Positions 44,175 through 51,909 of a stretch of 64,000 nt of DNA are shown here, in pieces. The DNA comes from Xanthomonas hortorum pv. cynarae (GTDB taxonomy: Bacteria; Pseudomonadota; Gammaproteobacteria; Xanthomonadales; Xanthomonadaceae): contig NZ_MDFM01000006.1 of assembly GCF_002939985.1 (NCBI RefSeq), forward strand, positions 118,404 to 182,403, written 5' to 3'. The position numbers and the translations under genes are program-made. Every line of letters begins with the position of its first letter. Positions within the stretch are counted from its first letter, which is position 1. Below the pieces are notes generated by a model. That model was not told where the DNA came from. It was given only the letters and a program-made list of their open reading frames with translations, and searched no databases.

Positions 44175-44660
44175 ATGCCTTCCTTCGACGTGATCTCCGA
44201 AGTCGACAAGCACGAACTGACCAATGCGGTGGATCAGGCCAATCGTGAGCTGGATACGCGCTTCGATTTCAAGGGCGTGGAGGCCAGGTTCGAGCTGGAA
44301 GACGACAAGGTGATCAACCAGTCCGCGCCCAGCGATTTCCAGGTCAAGCAGATGACCGACATCCTGCGCGCACGCCTGCTGGCACGCGGCATCGACGTGC
44401 GTTGCCTGGAGTTCGGCGATATGGAAACCAATCTGGCCGGTGCGCGCCAGAAGGTCACCGTCAAGCAGGGCATCGAGCAGAAGCAGGCCAAGCAGCTGGT
44501 GGCCAAATTGAAGGAAGCCAAGCTCAAGGTGGAAGCGCAGATCAATGGCGACAAGCTGCGTGTGAGCGGCAAGAAGCGCGACGATCTGCAGGATGCGATG
44601 GCGCTGCTGAAGAAGGCCGATTTCGAGCTTCCGCTGCAGTTCGATAATTTCCGCGACTGA
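44175..44660 (+). CDS. yajQ: YajQ-family cyclic-di-GMP-binding protein
   Basis: 161-residue cytosolic protein with two RNP-like alpha/beta domains. It matches the family closely: MPSFDVISEVDKHEL, TNAVDQANRELDTRFDFKG, VKQGIEQKQAKQLV and KKADFELPLQFDNFRD at the C-terminus. In X. campestris the homologue (XC_3703) binds c-di-GMP and controls virulence genes through a LysR-type regulator; no such regulator is nearby. Translation of the next gene appears to depend on its end. Confidence 0.97.
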   Translation: MPSFDVISEVDKHELTNAVDQANRELDTRFDFKGVEARFELEDDKVINQSAPSDFQVKQMTDILRARLLARGIDVRCLEFGDMETNLAGARQKVTVKQGIEQKQAKQLVAKLKEAKLKVEAQINGDKLRVSGKKRDDLQDAMALLKKADFELPLQFDNFRD

Positions 44661-44667
44661 GCTAACC

Positions 44668-45495
44668 ATCGACAGCACCGACCTCAAGCCTGGCAACGCC
44701 GCACGCTGCCACTGGCAACATGCGGCGCAGACACGCACGCCGCTGGCGCTGCTGTACCTGCACGGCTTCACCGCCAGCCCGGGCGAAGCCGGCGCACTGC
44801 CCGAACAGATGGCCGATGCGTTGGGCGCCAACCTGTACGTGCATCGTTGGCCTGGCCATGGATGCAGCGCAGCCGACGCGATGCAAGGACTCACGACTGC
44901 CGCGTTGCAGGCATCGGCACTGCAAGCATTGGCGCAGGCGCAGCGGATGGGCGAGCGCGTGGCGATCGTTGGCTCGTCCATGGGCGGCACGCTGGGTTTA
45001 TGGCTTGCGGCGCAACAGCCCGACGCGGTGGCTGCGGTCGTCGCATGGTCGCCCGGCATCCGGCCTGCAGACCCTGCACTGCTCGATCAGGTCTGCGCGG
45101 CGCAGGCGCCATTGACCGATCCACGCCCGCGCAACGCCGCATCCTTGGCGTTCTGGTCGAACATCATCCACCCGGATGGATTCCGCGCGCTGCGCAGTCT
45201 GTTCGCGAGCATGGCCGCCGATCCTCCGTGGTCGCGCGTGCGCTGCCCGGTGTTTGTGGGCCACTACCGCGCGGCCAACGGCGACGAAGATCCAACCGCC
45301 TCGGTGCCGGCGATGCTGGACATGTTCGATGCGCTCGGCACCGCGGCAAGCCGCAAACAGGCGATGGCATTCGACACCGGCGCGCATGCGATCGGCTCGC
45401 CGCACAAGACCCCGCATGCCGATGCGGCTGCACAGGCATCGATCGCATTTGTGCGTGCGCACGTGACAGCTCCTGCGCAGACCGAGACTCGATAG
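44668..45495 (+). CDS. Alpha/beta hydrolase without a conventional start codon
   Basis: Serine hydrolase of the alpha/beta fold. The oxyanion-hole motif LYLHGFTASPGE is encoded at about 44752-44790, upstream of the first in-frame ATG at 44809, and the nucleophile elbow GSSMGGT comes at about 44974. The open frame extends back to a stop at 44608 inside yajQ, but holds no ATG, GTG or TTG between that stop and 44809. I give 44668 (ATC) as start because protein homology should begin near here; ATT at 44647 or 44620 is also possible. CTA occupies 44662-44664, where a CTG start could have been lost. Substrate unknown. Starting at 44809 would remove the oxyanion motif. Confidence 0.7.
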   Translation: MDSTDLKPGNAARCHWQHAAQTRTPLALLYLHGFTASPGEAGALPEQMADALGANLYVHRWPGHGCSAADAMQGLTTAALQASALQALAQAQRMGERVAIVGSSMGGTLGLWLAAQQPDAVAAVVAWSPGIRPADPALLDQVCAAQAPLTDPRPRNAASLAFWSNIIHPDGFRALRSLFASMAADPPWSRVRCPVFVGHYRAANGDEDPTASVPAMLDMFDALGTAASRKQAMAFDTGAHAIGSPHKTPHADAAAQASIAFVRAHVTAPAQTETR

Positions 45496-45640
45496 ACCCG
45501 CGGCGCCAAGGCCGAACTGCACGTTGCAGTGACAGTACGCGTCGACATCGGTCGCGTCTGCTTCACCGGGCCACCGTAACCGCGCGCGGCCGCGAAAACA
45601 CCGATCGCATACACTGGCGCTCCATCCCGCCGCCGCCACG

Positions 45641-46201
45641 ATGACGTCCACGCCTTCCACGCTTGACCCGTTGACCGCTACCCGCCAGTGGATCGAGCGC
45701 GCGGTGATCGGTTTGAACCTGTGCCCGTTCGCCAAGGCGGTCTACGTCAAGGAGCAGGTGCGCCTGGTCCTCAGCGACGCCAGCACGCCCGAAGCGCTGC
45801 TCGAACAACTGGCCGAAGAACTGGTGTTGCTGCGCGACACCCCGGCCGAGCAGATCGACACCACCTTGATCGTGCATCCGGACGTGCTCACCGATTTCCT
45901 GGACTACAACGACTTCCTCGACAACGCCGATGCGGCCGTGGAAGCGCTGGATCTGGACGGCGTGTTGCAGGTGGCCAGCTTCCATCCGGACTATCAGTTC
46001 GCAGGCGCGGCCGTGGACGATGTGGCCAACTTCACCAACCGCTCGCCCTTCCCCACCTTGCACCTGCTGCGCGAAGACAGCGTGGAGCGTGCGGTGGCCG
46101 CCTTCCCCGACCCGGACGTAATCGTCGAGCGCAATATCGAGACGCTGGAACGCCTGGGCCAGGACGGCTGGGAACGTCTATTGAACGCATCGACGCACTG
46201 A
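45641..46201 (+). CDS. DUF1415 family protein
   Basis: 186-residue soluble protein. The typical start (TRQWIERAVIGLNLCPFAKAVY, about residues 14-35) with its Cys and the later core SFHPDYQFAGAAVDDVANFTNRSPFPTLHLLRE (about residues 110-142) identify DUF1415. The function is unknown. No membrane segment or signal peptide. It lies alone, 145 bases after the hydrolase. Confidence 0.87.
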   Translation: MTSTPSTLDPLTATRQWIERAVIGLNLCPFAKAVYVKEQVRLVLSDASTPEALLEQLAEELVLLRDTPAEQIDTTLIVHPDVLTDFLDYNDFLDNADAAVEALDLDGVLQVASFHPDYQFAGAAVDDVANFTNRSPFPTLHLLREDSVERAVAAFPDPDVIVERNIETLERLGQDGWERLLNASTH

Positions 46202-46320
46202 TCAGCCGATACGCGGCGCGCACGCAGGCGCCGCTGCTTAGGCCAAAGCCCGCGTGCGTTGCTGCGACCACCACAACGCACGCGTTACAGTGCCGACGAC
46301 CTCACTGACGCGATGCTCCG

Positions 46321-47127
46321 ATGCCCTTGATTCCGGCTGTTTCCGCATGGAACCCGTCCCCGCTGCAGGACCGCGTGGTGGTGATCACCGGTGGCGCGCA
46401 AGGCATCGGCCGCGGCATTGCGCAGGCAGTGCTGGGCGCGGGCGGCAGCGTGGTGATCGGCGATCTGGATGCGGAGGCCGGCAAGACCTGTCTGCACGAA
46501 TGGGCACTGCCGCAACGCAGCGCCTTCGTCCGTTGCGATGCGGCGCGCGAATCCCAGGCAACACGCTTGATCGCCACTGCACTCAAACGCTTCGGTCGCC
46601 TCGATGGCCTGGTCAACAACGCAGGCGTGGCCGATCCGCATGTCGCGCCCTTGCCGCAACTGGAGTGGGACGAGTGGAATCGCCGGTTGGCGAGCCTGCA
46701 TGGCGCATTTTTGTGCAGCAAGCAGGCCTTGCCCGCACTGGCGCAAGCCGAGGGCGGCGGTGCGATCGTCAACATCGCCTCCACCCGCGCCTGGCAATCC
46801 GAACCGCATAGCGAAGCCTATGCCGCCGCCAAGGGCGGCCTGGTGGCCTTCACGCATGCATTGGCGCTGAGCGAAGGCCCGCAGGTGCGCGTCAACAGCA
46901 TCAGCCCGGGCTGGATCAGCACCGATGCCTGGCGTGCACCGCAGCGCAGGCGTACGCCCAAACTCTCGCGCCGCGACCATGCCCAGCATCCGGCCGGACG
47001 CGTTGGCACGCCGGAAGACATCGCACAGCTGGCGGTGTATCTGCTGTCGCCGCAGCTGTCCGGCTTTGTGACCGGGCAGGATTTCGTCGTCGATGGCGGC
47101 ATGTCGCGCAAGATGCAGTACGTCTAA
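46321..47127 (+). CDS. Short-chain dehydrogenase/reductase (SDR)
   Basis: 268-residue Rossmann-fold oxidoreductase. The NAD(P) motif TGGAQGIG (residues 23-30), the NNAGVAD motif, a Ser (NIASTRA) and the catalytic YAAAK (SEAYAAAKGG) are intact. Asp after the second beta strand (IGDLDAEAG) suggests preference for NAD over NADP. An N-terminal extension of about 15 residues precedes the fold. Substrate unknown; the closest well-known classes are sugar and 3-ketoacyl dehydrogenases. Confidence 0.9.
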   Translation: MPLIPAVSAWNPSPLQDRVVVITGGAQGIGRGIAQAVLGAGGSVVIGDLDAEAGKTCLHEWALPQRSAFVRCDAARESQATRLIATALKRFGRLDGLVNNAGVADPHVAPLPQLEWDEWNRRLASLHGAFLCSKQALPALAQAEGGGAIVNIASTRAWQSEPHSEAYAAAKGGLVAFTHALALSEGPQVRVNSISPGWISTDAWRAPQRRRTPKLSRRDHAQHPAGRVGTPEDIAQLAVYLLSPQLSGFVTGQDFVVDGGMSRKMQYV

Positions 47128-47273
47128 AGTCTGGCGCAGGTTAGCTACTTGGAGCGGGGCGACAAAACGACGTGCACCGCCAGGCGAGCGCGGCCGTCTT
47201 CGTGGTTCCCATCAGCACACGAACACGTTGGCGGTGCGGTGTCTCACTGCTTGCGGGACCTTTGGCGGATGGA

Positions 47274-47987
47274 TCATGCCTGCTCGCTGCGGCCGAACAA
47301 CACCTCAAGATCGGGCGCTTCCAGCGTGCGCCATTGCCCGGACGGCAGGCCTTCCAGCGACAGCCCGCCAATGCGGCTGCGGTGCAGCGCCACCACATGA
47401 TTGCCGGCAGCGGCAAACATGCGCCGCACCTGGTGGTAGCGGCCCTCGTGCAAGGTCAGGCGCGCTTCGCGTGGGCCGAGCACATCCAGTTCGGCCGGCA
47501 GCAATGGTTTGGTTTCGCCTTCCAGCAGCAACGTGCCGCTGGAAAACAGCGCGGCTTCGTCGCCACGCAAGTCCTCGGCCAGGGTGACGTCGTAGACCTT
47601 GTCCAATGCGGACTTGGGCGAAATGATCCGGTGCAGCAGCGCGCCGTCGTCGGTCATCAGCAACATGCCGCTGGTCTCGCGATCCAGCCGCCCCACTGGC
47701 GCCAGCACCGGCGCGCGCGAACGGAAGCGCAGCGGTAGTAACTCGTAGATCAGCCGACCGGTGTCCTTGGTCGAGCAGGTGTAGCCGCTGGGTTTGTGCA
47801 GCAACAGGCTGAAACCCGACGGCGGATCCAGCGGTTCGCCATCGATACGAATCGCGTCGTGCTCCACCTGGTCGTCGGCATACAGCACCTCGCCCTGGAC
47901 ATCGGTGACCGCGCCCTGGCGAAACAGCTGGGTCACCTGCTTGCGGCTGCCATAACCGAGATTGGCGATGTGCTTGACCAGCTTCAT
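47274..47987 (-). CDS. rsuA: 16S rRNA pseudouridine synthase (RsuA family)
   Basis: 237-residue enzyme with an N-terminal S4-like RNA-binding domain (KHIANLGYGSRKQVTQLFRQGAV, residues 5-27) and the pseudouridine synthase domain with catalytic Asp in VGRLDRETSGMLLMT (about residues 98-112). The motif RYHQVRRMFAAAGNHVVALHR also fits. It probably modifies U516 of 16S rRNA. Overlaps the methyltransferase gene by four bases (ATGA), so both rRNA-modification genes are coupled. RluE/RluF-type targets are less likely given the size. Confidence 0.9.
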   Translation of the reverse strand: MKLVKHIANLGYGSRKQVTQLFRQGAVTDVQGEVLYADDQVEHDAIRIDGEPLDPPSGFSLLLHKPSGYTCSTKDTGRLIYELLPLRFRSRAPVLAPVGRLDRETSGMLLMTDDGALLHRIISPKSALDKVYDVTLAEDLRGDEAALFSSGTLLLEGETKPLLPAELDVLGPREARLTLHEGRYHQVRRMFAAAGNHVVALHRSRIGGLSLEGLPSGQWRTLEAPDLEVLFGRSEQA

Positions 47988-49051
47988 GCGCGCGCTCCAC
48001 GGCCGCGGATGGCAGAAATCAGCTTGAAACCGTGGCGTTCGGCGGCCACGCGTACCTGCCCGAAGCTTTCGTTAAGTACGTATTCGTAAGGCAGATGCCG
48101 GTTGGCGACCAGCAACAATTGCCCGCCCGGGCGCAGCGCCTGCGCGGCCACGGCGATGAAGCGCTGCCCGATATCCGGGCGATCGGCACGCGAAGGCGTG
48201 TGGAACGGCGGATTGCTGACGATGAAGTCGTACTGCGCCACCAGGCCGGCAGTGACGTCGTGCCAGTGGTACTGCAGCTGCGCCGGATGCGCGATGCCCT
48301 GCAGATTGCGCTGCGCCAGGGTGAGTGCGCGCGCCTCGGCCTCGTACAGATCCAGCGCGGTGACCTTGGGGCAGCGCGCCAGCACTTCGGCCGACAGATA
48401 GCCAAAGCCCGCACCCAGATCGGCGCCGTGCCCGGCCAGCGTGGTCGGCAGATGCTCGACCAACAGCGCAGAGGCAGGATCGATGCGGTCCCAGGCGAAC
48501 ACGCCCGGGCGGCTGACGAAGCGCCCGTCCAGAATCTTACGCGGCGCATCCAGCGCGGCCCAGCGCGCCTGCAGCGCCACATCGGTGTCGGCAGGCAGCG
48601 GGGCGCTCCAGTAGGTGCGGCAATGGTGCTTGGTCAGGCTGCCGGCCAGGCCGGTGAGCTGGCGCAGATCGGCTTCGCCCGAACGCGCGCCCTCGTTGTT
48701 GGACTGGCAGGCCACCACGCGGCCACCCGGCGCGGTCAGCGCCACGGCGCGCGCAAACAACGCACGCGCTTCTTCGCGCTGACGCGGCGGCAGCACCAGC
48801 ACCAGTGCGTAGCGGGTGCTGTCGGCTTCGATCTCGCTCTCTTCGCGCACGTTCCAGCCACTGCGCTCCAGCGCCTCGGCGAACGGCCGAAAGCTCTGCT
48901 CGCAGGTCAGCGTATCGACGGCGGCATGCTCACTCAGCGCAAAGCCATCACGCGCGCGCAGGAACAACACCGGGCCGTTGGGCCACGGCAGCACGCCCTG
49001 GGCGAAGGGCAGGAACAGGGTGTGAAGCGGGGCGTCGTGCGGGCCAGCCAT
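47984..49051 (-). CDS. SAM-dependent methyltransferase, RsmC/RlmG-like
   Basis: 355-residue protein made of two similar halves. The C-terminal half is the catalytic one: SAM motif LGAGFGYLSAEVLA (about residues 215-228) and the N-methyltransferase motif VSNPPFHT (about residues 275-282). This arrangement is that of RsmC (16S G1207) and RlmG (23S G1835); which one is meant cannot be decided here. It lies upstream of and overlaps rsuA. A repeat-rich spacer lies on the other side. Confidence 0.87.
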   Translation of the reverse strand: MAGPHDAPLHTLFLPFAQGVLPWPNGPVLFLRARDGFALSEHAAVDTLTCEQSFRPFAEALERSGWNVREESEIEADSTRYALVLVLPPRQREEARALFARAVALTAPGGRVVACQSNNEGARSGEADLRQLTGLAGSLTKHHCRTYWSAPLPADTDVALQARWAALDAPRKILDGRFVSRPGVFAWDRIDPASALLVEHLPTTLAGHGADLGAGFGYLSAEVLARCPKVTALDLYEAEARALTLAQRNLQGIAHPAQLQYHWHDVTAGLVAQYDFIVSNPPFHTPSRADRPDIGQRFIAVAAQALRPGGQLLLVANRHLPYEYVLNESFGQVRVAAERHGFKLISAIRGRGARA

Positions 49052-49154
49052 CGGATCATCGGGTCGGGAAACAGGCGGCCATTGTAAGGGACCGCTGCCG
49101 GCTACCCGGCGCCGCCGTCCGCTGGGAGCTCTCGATTGCGCCGATCTTGATTGA

Positions 49155-49253
49155 GCGAGTCAGAAGCTTAGTCGGTCGAGGGCGCGGTGCCCTCACCGCA
49201 CCGGAGGGTCGCGTCAGAAGCCTGGTCGGTCGAGCGCGCGGTGCCCTCACCGC
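49155..49253. repeat. Direct repeat pair of about 43-45 bp
   Basis: Copies at 49155-49199 and 49211-49253. They differ at only a few positions and share GTCAGAAGC, GTCGGTCGAG and GCGCGGTGCCCTCACCGC. Confidence 0.85.
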
Positions 49254-49290
49254 TCGCGGGACACGCCGTAAACCCGTCCCTGGGGGCTCG

Positions 49291-49312
49291 GTGGCGGCAT
49301 CCATGCCGCCAC
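49291..49312. repeat. 22-bp perfect palindrome
   Basis: GTGGCGGCAT and ATGCCGCCAC separated by CC. It uses the same core GCGGCAT/ATGCCGC as the inner palindrome at 49420-49445. Confidence 0.85.
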
Positions 49313-49391
49313 ACGGTCCCGCAATCGGTGAGGACACCGCACCAGAACGTTTGCTGGTTGCTTGAAAACATGCAAACCGACCATCGCGACT

Positions 49392-49499
49392 GGTCCTTGC
49401 CCGCCCACCGTCGCGGGACCTTACGCGGCATGGATGCCGCGTAAGAGCTTACAAGGACGCACTTGCAGCGTGTCCCGCGACGGTGGGCGGGCAAGGACC
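49392..49499. repeat. Nested inverted repeats: 28-bp arms around a 26-bp palindrome
   Basis: The outer arms 49392-49419 and 49472-49499 are perfect complements over 28 bases (GGTCCTTGCCCGCCC on the left begins the arm). Inside lies a 26-base perfect palindrome at 49420-49445 with 12-base arms around GG. Confidence 0.92.
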
Positions 49500-49686
49500 C
49501 TGCAGCCAAGTCGCAGATCAGCCGCTCTGCAATAGAACAACCTTAAGTAGCTTGGTCAGCCGTTCCAAGCCAACTTCAATTGCGTGACCTGGCAACGGCA
49601 TGCCTTCCAATGTCTATACGGACTATTGATGCCCACGCAACATCCGCACGCCTAGGCTGAAAGCACGCCCACACCGGAGAGACGCG

Positions 49687-49947
49687 ATGCGAGCCTTGTT
49701 CGTAGGTGGAGTTGTCGACAACAGCGAAATGGATCTGGACGACACCCCGCCACCGATGCATTACCCCGAAAACACCGGCGCCGGCCGGCCGCGTTATCGC
49801 CTGCATCAGGTGGGCGAACGCGACGATGGCAGCTTGGCCTATGCGGTCTATGGCGCACCGGAAATGGCCGACGATGACATCAGCCGGATCACCGAGGAGC
49901 GTGGCTACGCGCGTCGCTTCAGTGCGTCTCCGGAGGCGCCGCGCTAA
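49687..49947 (+). CDS. Small protein of unknown function
   Basis: 86-residue soluble protein that I do not recognise. It has no signal peptide or membrane segment. The centre (about residues 30-60: GRPRYRLHQVGERDDGSLAYAVYGAP) looks like a short beta sheet. A GAGAG purine stretch lies nine bases before the ATG, and a strong terminator follows, supporting a real gene. Probably confined to Xanthomonadaceae. Confidence 0.7.
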   Translation: MRALFVGGVVDNSEMDLDDTPPPMHYPENTGAGRPRYRLHQVGERDDGSLAYAVYGAPEMADDDISRITEERGYARRFSASPEAPR

Positions 49948-49988
49948 TTGCGCTTAAGCGACCTGATTGTGTTTGAGTGAGAACGCGC

Positions 49989-50022
49989 ATGAAAAAACCG
50001 GGCCTGAGCCCGGTTTTTTGTT
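49989..50022. terminator. Bidirectional terminator
   Basis: AAAAAACCGGGC-CTGA-GCCCGGTTTTTT stem. Ends the small gene on the plus strand and the sugar-dehydrogenase-like gene on the minus strand. Confidence 0.92.
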
Positions 50023-50048
50023 TGAACGCCTGGATCAGCGCATTGGGA

Positions 50049-51386
50049 TCAGCGTGCCTTCGGAGTCACCCGCCAGATCACATTGCCCACATCGTCGGCC
50101 ACCAGCAGCGCGCCGCTATTGTCGGGCGCCACACCGACCGGACGGCCCTGTGCATTGCCTTCGGCATCCAGAAAACCGTCCAGCACGGTGATCGGCGTGC
50201 CACTGGGCTTGCCGTCGACGAACGGCACGAACAGCACCTTGTAGCCGCTGGGCGGATCGCGATTCCACGAGCCATGCTGGCCGATGAAAGCGCCCTGGCG
50301 GAAGCGCTCGGGGAGCAACGTACCGCTGGCAAAGCTCAGACCGAGCGAGGCGGTATGCGGGCCGAGCGCATAATCGGGCTTGATCGCCTTGGCCACCAGC
50401 TCGGCATTTTGCGGCTTGACCCGCTCGTCCACGTGCTGGCCGTAATAGCTGTAAGGCCAGCCGTAGAAGCCGCCATCGCGCACCGAGGTCAGATAGTCAG
50501 GCACCAGATCGCTGCCGATTTCATCGCGCTCGTTCACCACCACCCACAGCGATTTGCTCTGCGGCTCCCACGCGGTGCCGACCGGATTGCGTAGCCCGCT
50601 GGCGAACACGCGGCTGCTGCCGGTGGCCGGATCGATCTCCAGAATCGCCGCGCGGTTGAGCTCGGCTTCCATGCCGTTTTCGGCCACATTGCTGTTGGAG
50701 CCCACGCCTACATACAGCTTGCTGCCATCGGCGCTGGCCAGCAGCGACTTGGTCCAATGGTGATTCAGACCGCCAGGCAGATTGGCCACGAAGGTCGGCT
50801 TGGCGGTGATATGCGTATCGCCGGCCTTGTACGGAAAGCTCACCAGCGCATCGGCATTGGCGACATAGAAACGATCGCCGACCAAGGCCATGCCGAACGG
50901 CGAAAACAGGCCGCTGACAAACTGCGTGCGTACTTCGGCCACACCATCGCCATCGACGTCGCGCAGCAGCGTGATGCGATTGGCGCTGGGCACCACGGCA
51001 CCGGCCTTGCTCATCATCGCGCCCTGCACTTTCTTGCGGATTCCGCCACCGCCTTCGGCATCGTCCGGCTTGGGCGGTTCTGCAGTTTCGGCCACCAGCA
51101 CATCGCCGTTCGGCAGCACATAGACCCAACGTGGGTGGTCGAGATCGCGTGCGAACGCGGCGACCTGCAGATCGTCGGCGGCGATCGGCTTGGCGTTCTC
51201 GGTCCAGCGTTTGACCGGCGCCACCTTGACGGTGGGGATCAGGCGTTTGACCGGCTCGGGCAATTGCGGGTTGGGTCCGGCTCCCTGTTCGATGGCAAGC
51301 GTGGCGGTATCGCCGCAGGCGGCGAGAACGGCGACAGTCAGTAACGACAGCGGCCAACGAGCGAGCTTCAACGAGGGTGCATTCAT
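50049..51386 (-). CDS. Glucose/sorbosone-dehydrogenase-like lipoprotein
   Basis: 445-residue exported beta-propeller protein. The start at 51386 gives the lipoprotein signal LLTVAVLAAC with lipidated Cys24. The propeller shows the features of the sorbosone/soluble glucose dehydrogenase group: LRDVDGDGVAEVRTQFV, GLNHHWTKSLLASADGSKLYVGVGSNSNV, RVFASGLRNPVGTAWEP and IGQHGSWNRDPPSGYKV. These enzymes oxidise sugars with PQQ in the periplasm. PQQ use is inferred, and no PQQ-synthesis genes are near. It ends at a shared terminator. Confidence 0.85.
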   Translation of the reverse strand: MNAPSLKLARWPLSLLTVAVLAACGDTATLAIEQGAGPNPQLPEPVKRLIPTVKVAPVKRWTENAKPIAADDLQVAAFARDLDHPRWVYVLPNGDVLVAETAEPPKPDDAEGGGGIRKKVQGAMMSKAGAVVPSANRITLLRDVDGDGVAEVRTQFVSGLFSPFGMALVGDRFYVANADALVSFPYKAGDTHITAKPTFVANLPGGLNHHWTKSLLASADGSKLYVGVGSNSNVAENGMEAELNRAAILEIDPATGSSRVFASGLRNPVGTAWEPQSKSLWVVVNERDEIGSDLVPDYLTSVRDGGFYGWPYSYYGQHVDERVKPQNAELVAKAIKPDYALGPHTASLGLSFASGTLLPERFRQGAFIGQHGSWNRDPPSGYKVLFVPFVDGKPSGTPITVLDGFLDAEGNAQGRPVGVAPDNSGALLVADDVGNVIWRVTPKAR

Positions 51387-51475
51387 TGCGGGGGCAATCC
51401 TGAACAGTTGCGACACTCGGCCATCATGCCGTCAACACCACGTTGAGAAGTAAACACATCGTCAATGCAGGCGTG

Positions 51476-51784
51476 TCAGGGCGTAGGTTGCGGAGCGATG
51501 CCCACTGGTAGCGGGTGCACCGCCACGATGCGATCCATCCAGATCCATTGCGGTTCCTGCGCTGCATCCAGGTGATCCAGACGCAATTGGCCGTTGATGC
51601 CTTCGCGCTGCTGAGCATCGAGATAGGTCTGGATGGTGGGGCGTACGGCAACCGTGCCGCTGATGGTGCTGCCATCGTCCAGTTCGATCTGCACACGCTC
51701 CTGACCACCGAGCAGCGACACCCAGTGTTCGAGCGTTGCGATCTGTACCTGTTCCGAATAAACGTGCGGTGCATATTTGGACAT
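51476..51784 (-). CDS. DUF3247 protein, XC5848-type Sm-like fold
   Basis: 102-residue small protein. The core RVQIELDDGSTISGTVAVRPTIQTY (about residues 30-54) and the C-terminal WIWMDRIVAVHPLPVG fit DUF3247, whose X. campestris member XC5848 was reported with a variant Sm-like fold. A role in RNA binding is possible but not shown. A good ribosome site (GAGATGCC) precedes the ATG. It is transcribed on the same strand as its neighbours, but its spacing is loose. Confidence 0.85.
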   Translation of the reverse strand: MSKYAPHVYSEQVQIATLEHWVSLLGGQERVQIELDDGSTISGTVAVRPTIQTYLDAQQREGINGQLRLDHLDAAQEPQWIWMDRIVAVHPLPVGIAPQPTP

Positions 51785-51909
51785 CGTGGCATCTCCGAAG
51801 AAGAAGTTGCTACGCTAGGCCACTGGCTGTGAAAGACGCACAAAACAGCGTCTTGCTCATGCAATCGCCTGGCTACGCATGATCGCGCGACGTGGATGCC
51901 GCGCTTGGG

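Larger units (their letters stand above)
49052..49686. other. 635-base repeat-rich spacer without a gene
   Basis: Contains a 43-45 bp direct repeat, a 22-bp palindrome and a nested 28-bp inverted repeat (each listed separately). Short open frames here have repeat-driven, arginine-rich composition and no good ribosome site. Confidence 0.7.

Noticed and set aside
49267-49365. Short frames within the repeat spacer
   Set aside because: They run through palindromes and direct repeats, giving Arg/Pro-rich products with no start signal.
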